Below, one piece after another: positions 11,294-23,669 of a stretch of 64,000 bases of DNA. The stretch's first letter is position 1. Each line of letters starts with the position of its first letter. The stretch comes from Mercurialis annua (taxonomy: Eukaryota > Streptophyta > Magnoliopsida > Malpighiales > Euphorbiaceae). Made by a program: the position numbers and the translations under genes. Below the pieces are notes generated by a model. It was given only the letters and a program-made list of their open reading frames with translations, had not been told where the DNA came from and ran no database searches. The DNA lies in assembly GCF_937616625.2 (NCBI RefSeq), contig NC_065575.1, positions 2,239,501 through 2,303,500 of the forward strand, read 5' to 3'.

Positions 11294-14200
11294 ATGGCAA
11301 CAAACCACCGCCACTTTTTCTCTCTCCTCCTCTTCACACTCCACCTCCTCCGTTCCGCCGCCGCCACGTACTCAATCGGCATCAACTACGGCACTGTAGC
11401 AAACAACCTCCCTCCGCCATCACAGGTCGCCACCTTTCTCAAATCTCAAACCACCATCAACGCCGTTAAAATCTTCGACGCCAATCCCGACATCCTCCGC
11501 GCCTTTGCCAACACTGGTATTCCTGTCACCGTAACTGTCGGTAACGGCGACATCCCTACGCTCGCCAAGCTTCCTGCAGCTCAGTCATGGGTAGCTTCCA
11601 ATATTTTACCGTTTTACCCTCGAACTTTGTTCAAATACATCGCCGTTGGTAATGAAATCATGGCTACTTCTGATAAAACCCTAATCGCTCACACTTTACC
11701 GGCGATGGTGTCACTTCATAAAGCTCTCGAGCTTGCTAACGTCACCGGCGTTAAAGTCTCGACGCCGCATTCGCTAGGGATATTATCGTCATCTGACCCG
11801 CCGAGCACCGGGAAGTTTCGTAAAGGCTACGACAAAAGAATCTTCGCTCCGATTCTCGAATATCACCGGCAAACAAAGTCTCCGTTCATGGTTAATCCGT
11901 ATCCATACTTCGGGTTTAAACCGGAGACTCTAAACTACGCGTTATTCCAGCCAAACGGCGGCGTTTTTGACGCTGTTACGGGGATTAATTACACGAACAT
12001 GTTCGACGCTCAGCTTGACGCGGTTTACACCGCGATGAAGAAGCTTAACTACGAGGACGTGGATATAGTTGTAGCGGAAACGGGTTGGCCGTCTGCAGGT
12101 GACCCGAATCAACCGGCAGTGACTTTGGCCAATGCGCTGTCGTTTAATGGGAACCTTATTAAGCACGTGAGTTCCGGCAAGGGGACGCCGTTGATGCCTA
12201 ATAGAACTTTTGAGACTTATATTTTTTCTCTGTTTAATGAGAATCTGAAACCTATCGGAACTGAGCAGAATTTCGGGTTGTTTAAACCGGATCTTACTCC
12301 GGTTTACGACGTCGGAGTTTATCGCGGCGGAAAGGTAATTTATTCTGCCAATTAATTTTTTCTTGGTTTTATTTAATCAGTCATTAACTTTGGTACTGTG
12401 CATGTGTGTGTTGTTGTTAATTATAGTTATTAGGAGTTAATGACACTAGTATTCTGTAAGCAAGGGTATAAGTAGAATATTAGCACTAAAATACAAGATT
12501 TAAGGGGGGTTTATATGCTACATTCTACATCATATTAAAATATGTAGACTCGAGTTTGGCAATTTAGAAAATTACATCCAACCAAAAGCTGACACGTTTC
12601 ATATCTAGATAGTTCGTGGTCAAGTTTTAGTAAAAGTTGCCTTGCAGAAGACCAGATGTCTTCGGTTGAAATAGTTTGGTAAATGACGAAATTAGACACT
12701 ACATTGTGTATACACTGTAATATTGGGTCAAATATACCATGGGTCACTAAATTTTTAAATCCTTTCAAAAAGATAAACTTCAATTTATTTCTGCAAACTT
12801 CATCTAATGTATGATGTATCCATCTGAATTAGATTCTTTAGAAAATTTTAGGCATGCTATCAATTAAATGAGTATATTTTTGAAATAATTTTAAAGCTTA
12901 GTGACCTATGGAGCAGTGACGAAGTCAGCCCCAAAATTCAGGTAGGGCACAAATTCAAATATCAGAAAATGAAAAATATAATCAATATGTATAATTATTA
13001 AAGTAATGTAAAATAAAATAAAAAGTTAAAAATCACATTATATAAAATATATCAATTTTTTCATTTATTTTAAAAACCTGTTTAATTTTCCTTTTATATT
13101 ATGGACGATTTTTTAAATATAGTTTGTTACATACAATAATTAATCATTATACAAATCAACTTAAATTAATTCTGAATTAAAATTATAAATTTAAATCAAA
13201 AGTTAAGCACCCTCAAATCGAAATTTGATTAGTGGTGTTAAATTTTTCAGATAAACAGAAGAGGATTTAGAAAAAAAATGAGAAAATTAGTCAAATTGTT
13301 GAGTTGCTAACGCATATCATGAGTGCTATTAGAAATTAAATTTATCAGTATGTTTTTGAATAGAAGTATGTTTTTGAATAGAAAATGTTGGCAAATTAAT
13401 AATTAGAATTTAACTTGAATAGAGATTATGCAACCTAAGAGAAATTTTAAATTGATTTATGTAAATATTAAAATTATTATATATTTTGATTTTCCACACA
13501 CACCTCATCTTAGTAGTATCTTAAGCTAACCCAAATAAATAAAGTGGGCTTTGCTATAAAATAAAAGTTTACATCATTATTTTTTAATCAGGTGAAATTA
13601 TACATACCTAATTGCATTTAACTCTAATCCAGAATTTGATATCAACTTAGATAAAAAAAAAAATTAATTATGTGAGGTAGGGCCCAGGCCATGCCTGGCC
13701 CTACCTTACATCCGTCCTTGCTATGGAGTATTTGACCCATGTTACTTCCCACTCATAATAAGGGCATTTCTGTCAAAATTATTTCCCGCCTTTTGTACCA
13801 TTAAAAAAGTAGTACTATTATTCCCGACATGAGATCATAATTTGGTACGGTCAATATCATTAAAAATTTTCATCAAAGCAATTCTGACCGTTGATGTGAA
13901 TTTAATCAAGCAGGCACAGGGTCCAGCTGGTCCAGCTGCTCCAGCACCATCAACAAGTCAAGGAAAAAAGTGGTGCGTACCAAAATCGGACGCTAGCGAT
14001 GAAGCGTTACAGAAGAACATAGACTACGTGTGTAGCATAGGAGTAAACTGCAAAGCAATACAACAAGGTGGGCCATGCTTCGACCCGAATTCAGTGCGGT
14101 CACATGCATCATATGCGATGAACGCTTATTATCAGACCTTTGGTAGGAATGACTTTAACTGTGATTTTAACCACACCGGGACCCTTACTGCCACCGATCC

Positions 14201-14421
14201 GAGTAAGTAGATAAACGATTTTCACCGCGGTGATTAATTAAATTTGACTGTTTTTTGGTTTAATAGGGTGGATTTTTGTAGGTCACGAGGCGTGTAGTTA
14301 TCCATTTGACGGAATAATGTTGGAACAAAAGACGGTGACGGCAGGATCCACGGCGTTATTTAACGGCGTTAAGCTTGCGGTAGCGTGTTTTTGCTTGATT
14401 TTTGTAAATTTCTTAATTTAA
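11294..14421 (+). CDS. GPI-type glucan endo-1,3-beta-glucosidase (GH17 + X8/CBM43)
   Basis: Predicted to hydrolyse beta-1,3-glucan (callose) at the outer plasma membrane, cell wall or plasmodesmata. Exons: 11294-12334, 13914-14202, 14282-14421; phases join cleanly to give 489 residues. Residues 1-24 are a signal peptide ending SAAA. The GH17 domain starts YSIGINYG. E121 in AVGNEI is the expected proton donor and E262 in [11 protein letters not shown] the nucleophile. A Pro/Ala-rich linker follows, then an X8 domain from about 367 with six cysteines (WCVP, DYVC, VNC, GGPC, FNC, EAC). The C-terminus is hydrophobic ([14 protein letters not shown]), as for GPI anchoring. It resembles Arabidopsis glucan endo-1,3-beta-glucosidase 7; that paralogue assignment is from memory and uncertain. 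The ATG at 11294 is preceded by an A-rich context. The first intron (12335-13913) holds a transposon. Confidence 0.93.
12914..13720. mobile_element. hAT-like non-autonomous element in the glucanase intron, 807 bp
   Basis: An exact 8 bp repeat CTATGGAG flanks it (12906-12913 and 13721-13728), as expected for the hAT superfamily. The left tip is CAGTGACGAAGTCAGCCCC. The right tip read inward is CAAGGACGGATGTAAGG, so the terminal repeat is weak, but both sides share a subterminal GGTAGGGC. The interior is AT-rich without a transposase. It lies wholly within intron 1 of the glucanase gene and leaves both splice sites intact. Confidence 0.8.
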
Positions 14422-16963
14422 AAATGAAGTTATTAGTAATATGAGTAGTATTAGTTAGTTAATGTTATTGACTTTGTGATGGTAGTTTATGTTGAGGGAA
14501 AATTATTATAGTGGTCTATATTTTGTATGATGAACATTTCCTACATTTTGAGATTTGTGTAGTCGTACGAAGGGGTGTTCAAAAACTGATCGAAACCGAA
14601 ACATCAAATTGAATATTAGTTATTTTCTTTTTATCCTCCAATTACGCTCGACACTTTCTCATATGTTCAAAAGTATATAATTGAAAACATTGCGATGAAG
14701 TTCCATATAATTACATGCCTTTTTCAGTAATGTTTGTTGTTGTGATTTTGGAATTTATTTTCAGAGCTTCGGGCATGCGTTCATTCTCAATTCTTTTACA
14801 ACTTTGTTGCACTAAGTTTCTAAAACATCTTTTTCAATACTTCGCGAGTTTTTAGAGTCGTTCTTTTTCGACGGTCCATCTAAACAATGCGAAAAGATTA
14901 TTTTTGTTGAATTTTAAAAATCTAGTTTGATAATTTTGGTTGTGCTAGAAGGAATAATTAGAAATCTAATAGCTTCTGTTATAGTACTAAACAGATCAGT
15001 ACCAGCGTGAATAAAAAGAGAGTGACCAAACGACGACGCTTTAGTATCTATGTCATAACTCTCCAAACAGAGTTCAAGCTCATTGTCAATATTCCCCTGC
15101 AAACAAGCTCTAAATGAACTTTTAATCAGTGGCAGAAAAACTATATAGATTTAAAAAGATAAACTCATACAAGCAAAACAAATCTCATTTATCCTTGATC
15201 ATTAGGCATATAATTGTCATTACCCAAAAAAAAGTATAGTTCCAATTGTTAGCTGGCCAAGATTCTGGTGTGGTTAAGAAAACCATGCTGAAACAACCAT
15301 AGTCTATTATTTGCCTTGTTCATCATAGAAACTTAATACCACTCATAAGGGGAATGGCTACACATTTTGACTGCTGCAATGAATGGGCATAACCTATAAG
15401 CAAGGAACCACAGACACGGAAAATGGGACACGAACACATCGAATCAATGTTATTTTAAGGCTTTCTATGCTAAAATAAAGTTTTGTATCAGAAACGCTAA
15501 GTTTTCGACACATTTCCAAAATGAGATGTTGATTGATAAAATGTCTACAATACCTAGCCAATAAGGTAAGACGTTGGAGAAGATAGCAAGTTACAAATAG
15601 GCATTTTCTGAAATCAGCTTTGATCGCTCTTCCAAATCCACTTCTTCCTCGTTTCTTTTCATATCACATTCTTTATAATTTGCTTTGAAATGAACCAAAA
15701 ATGCTTCTACCTTCTCTAAATATTTCACCTCTCTGTCAATTTCGAACCCTAATTAGCAATAACAATAATAGGTAGCACGGACGGGGACATGGGCACAGCG
15801 AAACAATATAATTAATTTTAAGGTTTTCTATGTAAATAAATAAAGTTTCGTGTGCGAAACGCCAGGTTTAAGACACCCTTCCGAAACGGGAAACATTGAT
15901 TAAATGAGGTGTTCGTGCCATATAAATCATCCTGTATTTCTAATCAACTGACACTAAAGCATACAACTTAATGAACATATCAAATTTGGAAAAATCTAAA
16001 ACAAAGGAGAATTATATGTATATGTGCCGATTAATTCATCAAGACCAAAATGCAGCAAAGCCATAGAAATTTGGAAACCAATTAACTATCCTAAAGTTTA
16101 AAATGTATTCCAACAATCTTAAATTTCAAAGTTGTGAATTGGCATGAGAGGTATTATGGTGTTCACATCTACATACCATAACTCTTTAATTTTATTATAA
16201 TGTTAAATTATCAAAAATATCCAAAGTTTCGTAGAAGTACTTTCCTTTTAATACGAAATAACAAATCCAGTGTTATTTTACTAATGAAACGATAATATTG
16301 GTGGACTACTATTTACCGCCCCAAATTACTACCCACCGCCCAACTTTTTACCAAAATACCCCTAAGCCATTTTCAGTTTTTTTTAAAATATTCAATTCTC
16401 TCAATTCAATTAAAAACCCAACGAATATCCGAGTGAATTTACAATAAAAATGTCAAAATCGACTAAAAATAAAAGACGGAATTTCATATCCACGATTTAT
16501 AAAGTGGCCTAATTTTATATCTATGGGAATCAGTGTAAAACGAATCAAATGAGGCCTAATTTTATTTTATTTCTCTTAATTTGAGTAAATAAAAAATACA
16601 AAGTATAAAATGCAGGGATGTATATTTCCTGTAAAATATTTAATAGGCTTATATCTCTTTAGGTTTTGTTTTTCTAGTGTATCTAATGTATATTAAAGGT
16701 TTGATGTGTCTAATGTATGTTTATATTTTTTCTTTCATGTAGTCGCACTCAAATTAAAATTGGATATAATTGTAAAAATTAGAAAGTTTGGCTATAATTG
16801 ACAATGAAAAAAAAGTTTTATGCCTTTTTGTATTTGTTTTCCTTTTTTCCTTCTCAGATACGGTTATTAATTGTTCTTGGCGCGAAAATTGCACTAAACA
16901 CCACTCGAATTTAGGGTTTGATCATACAATCACAATTCTCTCTAATTGAAACGTTTCACAAAA
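14422..16963. other. intergenic region with repeat copies and possible exon remnants
   Basis: Two related stretches, about 15410-15545 and 15770-15915, share CACGGA...GGGACA, TTTTAAGG(C/T)TTTCTATG and a GAAACGC(T/C)A...AAGAC(C)AC motif; they look like copies of one mobile element. Near 14574 a fragment GGGGTGTTCAAAAACTGATCG resembles the tip of a hAT-like repeat seen elsewhere. Two open stretches on the minus strand (15591-15752 and 14914-15092) are discussed as a possible decayed gene. Otherwise no gene is supported. Confidence 0.45.
14914..15752 (-). pseudogene. possible two-exon gene remnant (unrecognised)
   Basis: On the minus strand, an AG acceptor-like site near 15753 precedes about 53 charged codons with the look of a coiled coil (FEIDREVKYLEKVEAFLVHF and onward to a stop at 15591). 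Further on, TTGCAG precedes a second open stretch starting GNIDNELELCLESYDIDTKA and ending at 14914. The two stretches do not join in a compatible phase without another exon. No start codon was found, and I do not recognise the family. Their composition looks more protein-like than the flanks, but this could be chance. Confidence 0.22.
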
Positions 16964-19900
16964 ATGTTGAATTTTTCAGATGAAGTAGAGGAAATCAAAT
17001 CCCTAATTAATTCAAATTATAAGGAAAACAAATCAGTTGCCTATTCTTCTCTCCTTCACCTACAAGAACAGTCAAATAACCACTCTTCTTCCGTACAAGC
17101 TTTAGCTAATAGTTCGCACACTTTGATAGCTTCAATTACTGCTGATATCTCAATTGATGATGAAGAAATGTAAGTTAGACTTCAATTTTATGTTTTAGTT
17201 GTGATTTTTTTATTATTTTAAAGAGAAAAACGATTTATTTTGGGAGTTTTCTTTTGATTTCAGTGCGGTTCAGGCTTTGAAGTGTTTAGGATTCATGATT
17301 TACCATCCTTCTATTGTTGCTACAATACCAGGTAGTGAAGTTTATCTATTTTTTCTTTGAAGTTTCTTTTGTATGCTAGAAAAGTTTGATTATTCCACAC
17401 ACCAATAGAGAAACTTAATTACTCATTTTATAAATATGGATTTAGCTCGAGTTTCAGCTTAGCTTGTCCAGCTAAAATTGTTTTAGTTAGATTAGGTTCG
17501 AGGTTTTTGTCAGCTCGTCGAGCTGTCCCGTCAAACCTCGAACCATTTCATTTTTATAAATCATATTGTTTCTTTGATTTTTCTCTGTAATGAGTAAATA
17601 ATATTAATTTTTTAAAATATCCCATCTTATAAATCAAAAATAAAAAGTTGATACAATAATTAGTAGTTTTATTATGTGACATTCGACTGAAGAAAATATA
17701 ATTCTACCAATATTAGTGTCTTGTATGACAGACTGCAGATTTTTATATATAAAAAAAATCTGCAAATTCGATATCTGAGTTTTTGCATTACGGTGCAATG
17801 GTATTATTATTTGATAGACAAATTTAAGTCTGAAATGGGTCCTTAAATTCCCGCTTCTCCTCTTCCATGAATAGCGGCTTTGAAAAAATAAGGCGAGCGG
17901 GGGCTGCAATGCAAATTAGCTTTGGCATTATGCAGATGATAGTATTTAATCGCAAACAAGTAAGGGACCATTCATCACTTTGGTATGGAGGTACATCCGT
18001 ATAAATAGATACTGGATTCCTATTACTGAAATTGTAGATTTATCCTAACAAAAGAATGCAGAGATATGTGTAAAATCATTTATAGTTCATGAAACCATGA
18101 GAGTTTCTAGTATTCAGTCATCTACGATTTAATTGGAACTGTGCTTAGCTTTACATTTGTTCTACTTGTTAATTATTGAGACTATGGAATATATCATATA
18201 CATTCTCTTTCTCATATTTTGTAGATGGTGATGCTAGCATGATGTTGGAAGCATTGACTGAAGTCATTGCAGCCACCAAGATAAAGGTTTTTGCTTAAAT
18301 GATTTGTCAATTGTCACTGTCTGTCATTTTTTATTACATTATTCAGTTTATATCTAATGTCATAAATTTCACCTCTTAATTGCAGTCTGTCTGCAATTTA
18401 GGCATGTGGTGTATATCCATGCAACAATTTGAGGCAGCATTTCTCTCTAATCACTTCCAAACCTTGCTGCGGGCAGTTGTTCATGCCCTTGACAATCCTT
18501 TTGGTTCCTTGTCTACAACTTTTGAGGCTTTACAGGTAGAATTACCAGTTAATCTGATCCAACTGCACCTCTACTGGACATCCTAGTCATTATGTTGGTT
18601 TCATTAGGATATATAGAAAAGTTGATAATAAGTCTATTTGCTTGTATTTTTCCTCTGTAGCATTGTGAGTATACCTGCTCTTTAGTTTGTGTATAGATAA
18701 TTTCTATTTCGACGGCATTTGAATGTTCTTCGATCAATGTATGCTTTTGAACTGTTTCTGCAGGATGTTTCAAGAGGAGTTTAAATTGATGAGCCGTTCA
18801 TAAGTTTGGTGATTGTTGTATTTCAGAACACTCATGCTGATCATTTAGTTGAAATGATAATTAACCTTGAATCATCCAAGCTTTCTATCTGTTCTTGTTT
18901 GTCTACTTCTTGTTTATACAAGAACCTTTAACACTTTGATATGAAAGTTAATTCAACAATTTGTTATACTGATTATTTATTTGTTAAAATTATTGGCCTT
19001 CAGCATAACCAACTAAATGGCTTCTTTCTTGCTTCCTAAAATTTAGCATGAGCATGTCCTTTTGTGTTTTCCTTCCTAGATGTGCGCTTTTGCAATAAAA
19101 TAAGCAACTTTTTTATTCTTTTCCGTGACTCCTTTGATACTACTTTAAAGGTTGTGATGAAGTTAGCAACTCAATTAATTGACAAGATGAGAGAATTTTC
19201 ATTCATATGGGTTCCTCCAATATATAGAAGACTTCTTAGCATTGATAAGAGGGAGAGGGAGATGTCAGCAAGGTGTCTATCGAAGATTAAACAGGCAATA
19301 TTTCCTCCCACTGTGGCTCTGTCCAAGGTTTGTGGATTCTAGTTCTTTTGCCCATCTTTACAAATGATGATTAGAGTAAACAACACTACCTGGCAGATTA
19401 GTGAACACGTTCTTTCATTTTTTTAAACCTTTTGTATGTCAGTTGCATGCAAATGTTACCCTTTCCTTAGAGAGATAAGCCTTACATTATTTATGGTTTG
19501 TAAATATCGTATCAACTTCTATAATCTAAGGTTCTCGACTAATTTTCATCTTTATTAAACAGGTAATTGCCAAAGATATTAAATGGAAATTGCTCAGTGA
19601 GATGAAAGGTCTTTTGAATCAGAGTATGAAAGTTCAGTCATTACAAGCATGGGGGTGGTATATACGATTACTGGGATCTCAAGCTCTTAAGAATAGGCAT
19701 TTAATTAATGACATGCTCAAAATTCCTGAACAAACATTTTCCGACAACAGCTCGCAAGTCCAAATTGCTTCACAGGTAGTCTTTATAGAATTTACCTATT
19801 ACATACTGCTAGACATTTTCTCAATCATTAATTACTAATGAGTAACTATCTTCATTTTAATATCCTTAAGAGTCTTGAAGATGACTCTGAGTAAAACAGG

Positions 19901-22900
19901 TGCAATTTTTTTACATACTGAGGCTGTTCGAATCATGCATTGTTCCTTCACAAGAGTTCATTATTAGTCATGCATAATATTTGAATGTGCTAAATGAGAT
20001 CTCTAGAGCAATTTTAGACTTTAGAATATTGATGAAAAGTAATTAACTCCTTGGGGATTCTTGGACCTAATATGAAGCTTCAGAAATGACGAGTAAAGTT
20101 TATGGTAAGGCTTGAACTTGCAGTTTCAATTTTAACTTCTTGCCATAAGCTTTCATGTTAAGATACATTTTAGATTTGCAGTAATTTGAGCCCTCGTCAG
20201 TATTATGTTTTCAGTGATTTGCATGTTTTGATTGTTTATGTTCATTATTCTCCATTCTGATTTCTTTTCTTTTGGTTATTTTACCATTTTACATATTTTA
20301 TATCATTTTCTTCAGTTACATTTTCATGTGCCTTCATCGGTAGGTTGCATGGGAAGGACTTATTGATGCTCTTATTCCATCTTCAGTGACTAGTGGTGAA
20401 GTTGATAATGAAATTCAACAATTGCAAGCATCTAGTGAGAAGGGCTGTCAAGTCCGGTCAAGCGTATTTATGAAAAGCATAAAGCTTATAATGACACCTT
20501 TAATAGGCATCATCTCAAGCAAATGTGATACGTCTGTTCACTTATCCTGCTTGAACACGTGGTGTTATTTGCTGCATAAACTTAGTATCTTCATCAAGCA
20601 CCCATCAGTGGTTGAATTGGTCTTGACTCCTATCTTTAAATCAGTCTTTGGAATGGATCCTGATACTAAGAATTCTTTGCTATGGAATCTGTGCTTAGAT
20701 CTGGTTGATGATTTTATATTAGCAAGATGTGCGAAACAAGACTATGAATCAAGTAGCCAGGTAATTCGTCATTCACCAGCCACAACCTCTGTGCTAGGAC
20801 CTTCTTTATCTAGCATATGTTTAGTGAAGCAACATCCTATTAAATGGTTTCCTTGGAGTATTGCTCAGTTGGACTTATTTATATCAATAATTAATATTAT
20901 CCTCAGCCACGCTTCAATTGCAACAACCACCCCTCAAAATAGAAGTTCAGCCTGTGATGCTGCCTTAAGGCTATTTAGATCTCTTTTGAAAGGGGTCCAC
21001 ATAGAGTTAAAGAGTCTGTCCATAAGTTATGCAGATATTATGCTGTATTTGAACACAATACTGAGCTTCATAAAGGATACATGTCATACTCTAAATTCAG
21101 GAGGCAGCAGTGATAATAAATTGCAGCATTCCTTCCAGTTTCTAGAGGTCGTCATTGATGAGATAGGGCCTGCCATATTAGGATCTCCTCTGTATAAGGT
21201 GCCGTTGGATCTGGAATGCATCAAGAATCTGCAATTTGTTAATGATGTTAGATATGAAGGCTTCTTAGATATCAGCTCTCTTGCATATATGGATATGGTT
21301 TCGCCATTACATTATCTTATTATTCTCTCAATCTGTGCTGGGATACAGTCAACTTCCCATAGACCCAGAGTGGAGCTAAGTTTTACAGTATTGCAGAAAT
21401 TTTTCAAACTGATACTATTTTCATACGATTCCTTGGAAAATCTACAAGTTGCAATTGGTTTTTTGTTTAAGTATACAAGCAATAACAACTTAAAAATATG
21501 GATAGCCATAGCTGAAGCTCTGCGAGACTGCATTGCTTCTGTAAAGGATCGTTCTCTGTTGAGAATGGAGCCCCACAGCAATGCTTGTCCTGCCCTATAC
21601 CATCTTTTATCCTACCCATTTGTTGTGCGGTCTTGCGTCCAGCAAATACAAAATCTTAAGGAAGTTAGTTGCTCCTCTGAAGAATCTCATATTTTAGCTC
21701 AGGGATGCATTGAGCTTGAACATGTAATCAAAGCATGGAATTCAGTTTATGGTGCTTTTTCTGCCTCACAGTGTTCTGCAATGAAAGGGATTTCTGACAA
21801 TCTGTGCCTAATGTTAAATTGGTGCATTGATGAAAGTCTACGAATGAATGACCTTGGCAGTGAAGTAGATTTAAGTCTTAAGGATCAGTATCTTGATCTC
21901 CTCTCTTTATCTGGCAATGCTGTCACATGTATGATTGAAGAGATTTTGGCAGCTCGTTCTGATGGAAACCATAATAATCACGCCGAACCTCCAATATATA
22001 GCGACATAAAAAATATCTTGGAATTTGCTTCCAGGTAAGTTCAACTGTTACCTTTTCAAATTCAAATTAAAATCCCTGGTGTATTTCTTCATTGAAATCT
22101 ACCATTCGCATCCTGCCATTTCAGCAATGATGCTAGTATTTGTACGCAAAAATAAACAAGATAATTTGGCATTTGTAACTGCATGTTAATTTGGAAACAT
22201 CTTTGACTGAGATAATTTAGTTTAATCTGGTTGCATTTTAAAATAGAATAGTTCCTCTGAAGCAGAATGACCTTCATGATGACAACACAGGATAAGAATG
22301 AACTTAGTCTATCAAATGCCAAGAAGTCTTGTATTGAGTATTTATTAATTTATTATTAGGAACTGATCTATTTGACTTCTTCCTGTGTGAAATATGTGCG
22401 ACTGATATACTAAAAAATGATTATGTTAGGATGATAATCATGATGTTATTTTCCTCGAGGGTTCTCTAACTTGCGTCACTTTTTCTCTGGTGCCACTATT
22501 GCAGATTCTTGAAGTTGTCTTCGGTAAGAATTCAAGTAAATCCGTTCAGCGGTCTTCCTGTAATTTCAAGGTTAGGCTATACTGATGAGTGTTTTCTTTA
22601 TTCTCATGTTAGGTTGTTCAGTCATCTGTTTGCTGATCTCTATTTTCGCATCTATTTGAGAACTGCAGGTTGTTTTCTTCGTTGACGCGTTTAACAAGTC
22701 GCCTTCGTCTGAAGCATACGATCCTTTCAACTATAGAGGTAAGCATCTGCTGCATTTGAAGCATATTATTCTTTCAACAAAATTTTTGCAGTTTGCATAA
22801 GTGTTCATCTTTAAATCATTGTATTCTAATAACATAATTCATTACACTAGTTTTGATATTAGTATAACTCTCAATTGAAGTGATTACTAGAACAGGCATG

Positions 22901-23669
22901 TTCTCTTTTATCGCAGAAGCGGAAAGCAACGAGGTTAGGAAAAAACTGATGCTTATCATTTGCTTATTTTTTATCGCAGACAATAACTCTTCCTCTAATT
23001 CAGTGGTTATCGCATGAGCGGATACATGATGGAAGAACCAATGATCAAGTCCAAAATCTTTGGGCTGAAGTCCTTGTTTGTTTACGGAGAAGTCAGCCAC
23101 CAATAGTCTTTGATTCATCATTCCTTAAACTTCAGGCACCCCTCTTAGCAAAAACTGTTGATCACCCAAATTCCGCCATTTCGGAGCTTACTGTGACCTT
23201 TTGGAATTCAACATATGGTGAACAGATTAAGCTAGACTACCCTGAGAATTTACTTGACATCTTAAACAAGCTTTCCAGAAATAAAAGAATCATCCTCCAT
23301 AAGAAAACCTGTCCGATGCCATTTCTCATGAAATGTAATTCTACTACGGAGTTGACTGTTCAAAACCACAGGGTGACTGCAACACACACTGGTTGCTCGA
23401 AAAGGGTAGAATTATTGCAGGATGTAGTAAATCAATCTCCGCTGACAGATAAGTTTAGTTCAGGTCCGAAAAGAAAGAGGTTAGAACTTACAGAGCATCA
23501 GAGAGAAGTAAGGCGCGCACAGCAAGGAAGGGCAATGGATTGCAGCGGACATGGTCCGGGTATCCGGACATATACAACTGCTGATTTTTCACAAGGAAAT
23601 GAAGATTCCCAGGATATGGAGGAGATTCAAAATCCAGAATCTATCCTCCAGATGTTAAGAGGTTTGTGA
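16964..23669 (+). CDS. RIF1: plant telomere-associated protein RIF1-like
   Basis: RIF1 proteins are large HEAT-repeat proteins that recruit PP1 to control replication timing and act at breaks or telomeres; the plant role is assumed by homology. Ten exons join in phase: 16964-17169, 17264-17331, 18225-18286, 18386-18535, 19151-19327, 19563-19775, 20344-22034, 22505-22570, 22669-22738, 22980-23669, giving 1130 residues. The helical N-terminal part fits Rif1_N, with DNPFGSLSTTFEALQ and WVPPIYRRLLSIDKREREMS. Exon 7 alone encodes about 563 residues. The C-terminus has a basic segment (GPKRKRLELTEHQREVRRAQ) and then two SQ sites (S1105 and S1111 in DFSQGNEDSQD), candidate ATM/ATR targets. An upstream in-frame TTG is not needed; the ATG at 16964 is the first methionine. 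The RIF1 assignment is from memory of plant homologues. Confidence 0.85.
17440..17560. repeat. AGCTCG-rich foldback fragment in RIF1 intron 2
   Basis: Contains TTAGCTCGAGTTTCAGC, GGTTCGAGGTTTTTGTCAGCTCGTCGAGCTG and CCTCGAACC, forming short inverted repeats of CGAGCT and GGTTCGAGG. A comparable CTCGAGCT-rich stretch is at 51240-51540. This is probably a truncated transposon tip. Confidence 0.4.

Noticed and set aside
11077..11469. 130-codon open frame overlapping the start of the glucanase
   Set aside because: It overlaps the clear signal peptide and GH17 start in another frame and has low-complexity Pro/His content with no recognisable domain.
12535..12783. 82-codon minus-strand frame in the first glucanase intron
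   Set aside because: No recognisable domain, no splice or promoter context, and no relative seen in the window.
16946..16963. Upstream TTG as the RIF1 start
   Set aside because: Plant nuclear genes start at ATG in nearly all cases, and a good ATG follows at 16964.
22505..22523. A 19-base mini-exon in RIF1 ending at TCG|GTAAGA
   Set aside because: Reading through to 22570 gives a protein-like sequence (VRIQVNPFSGLPVIS) and a better phase match to the next exon.
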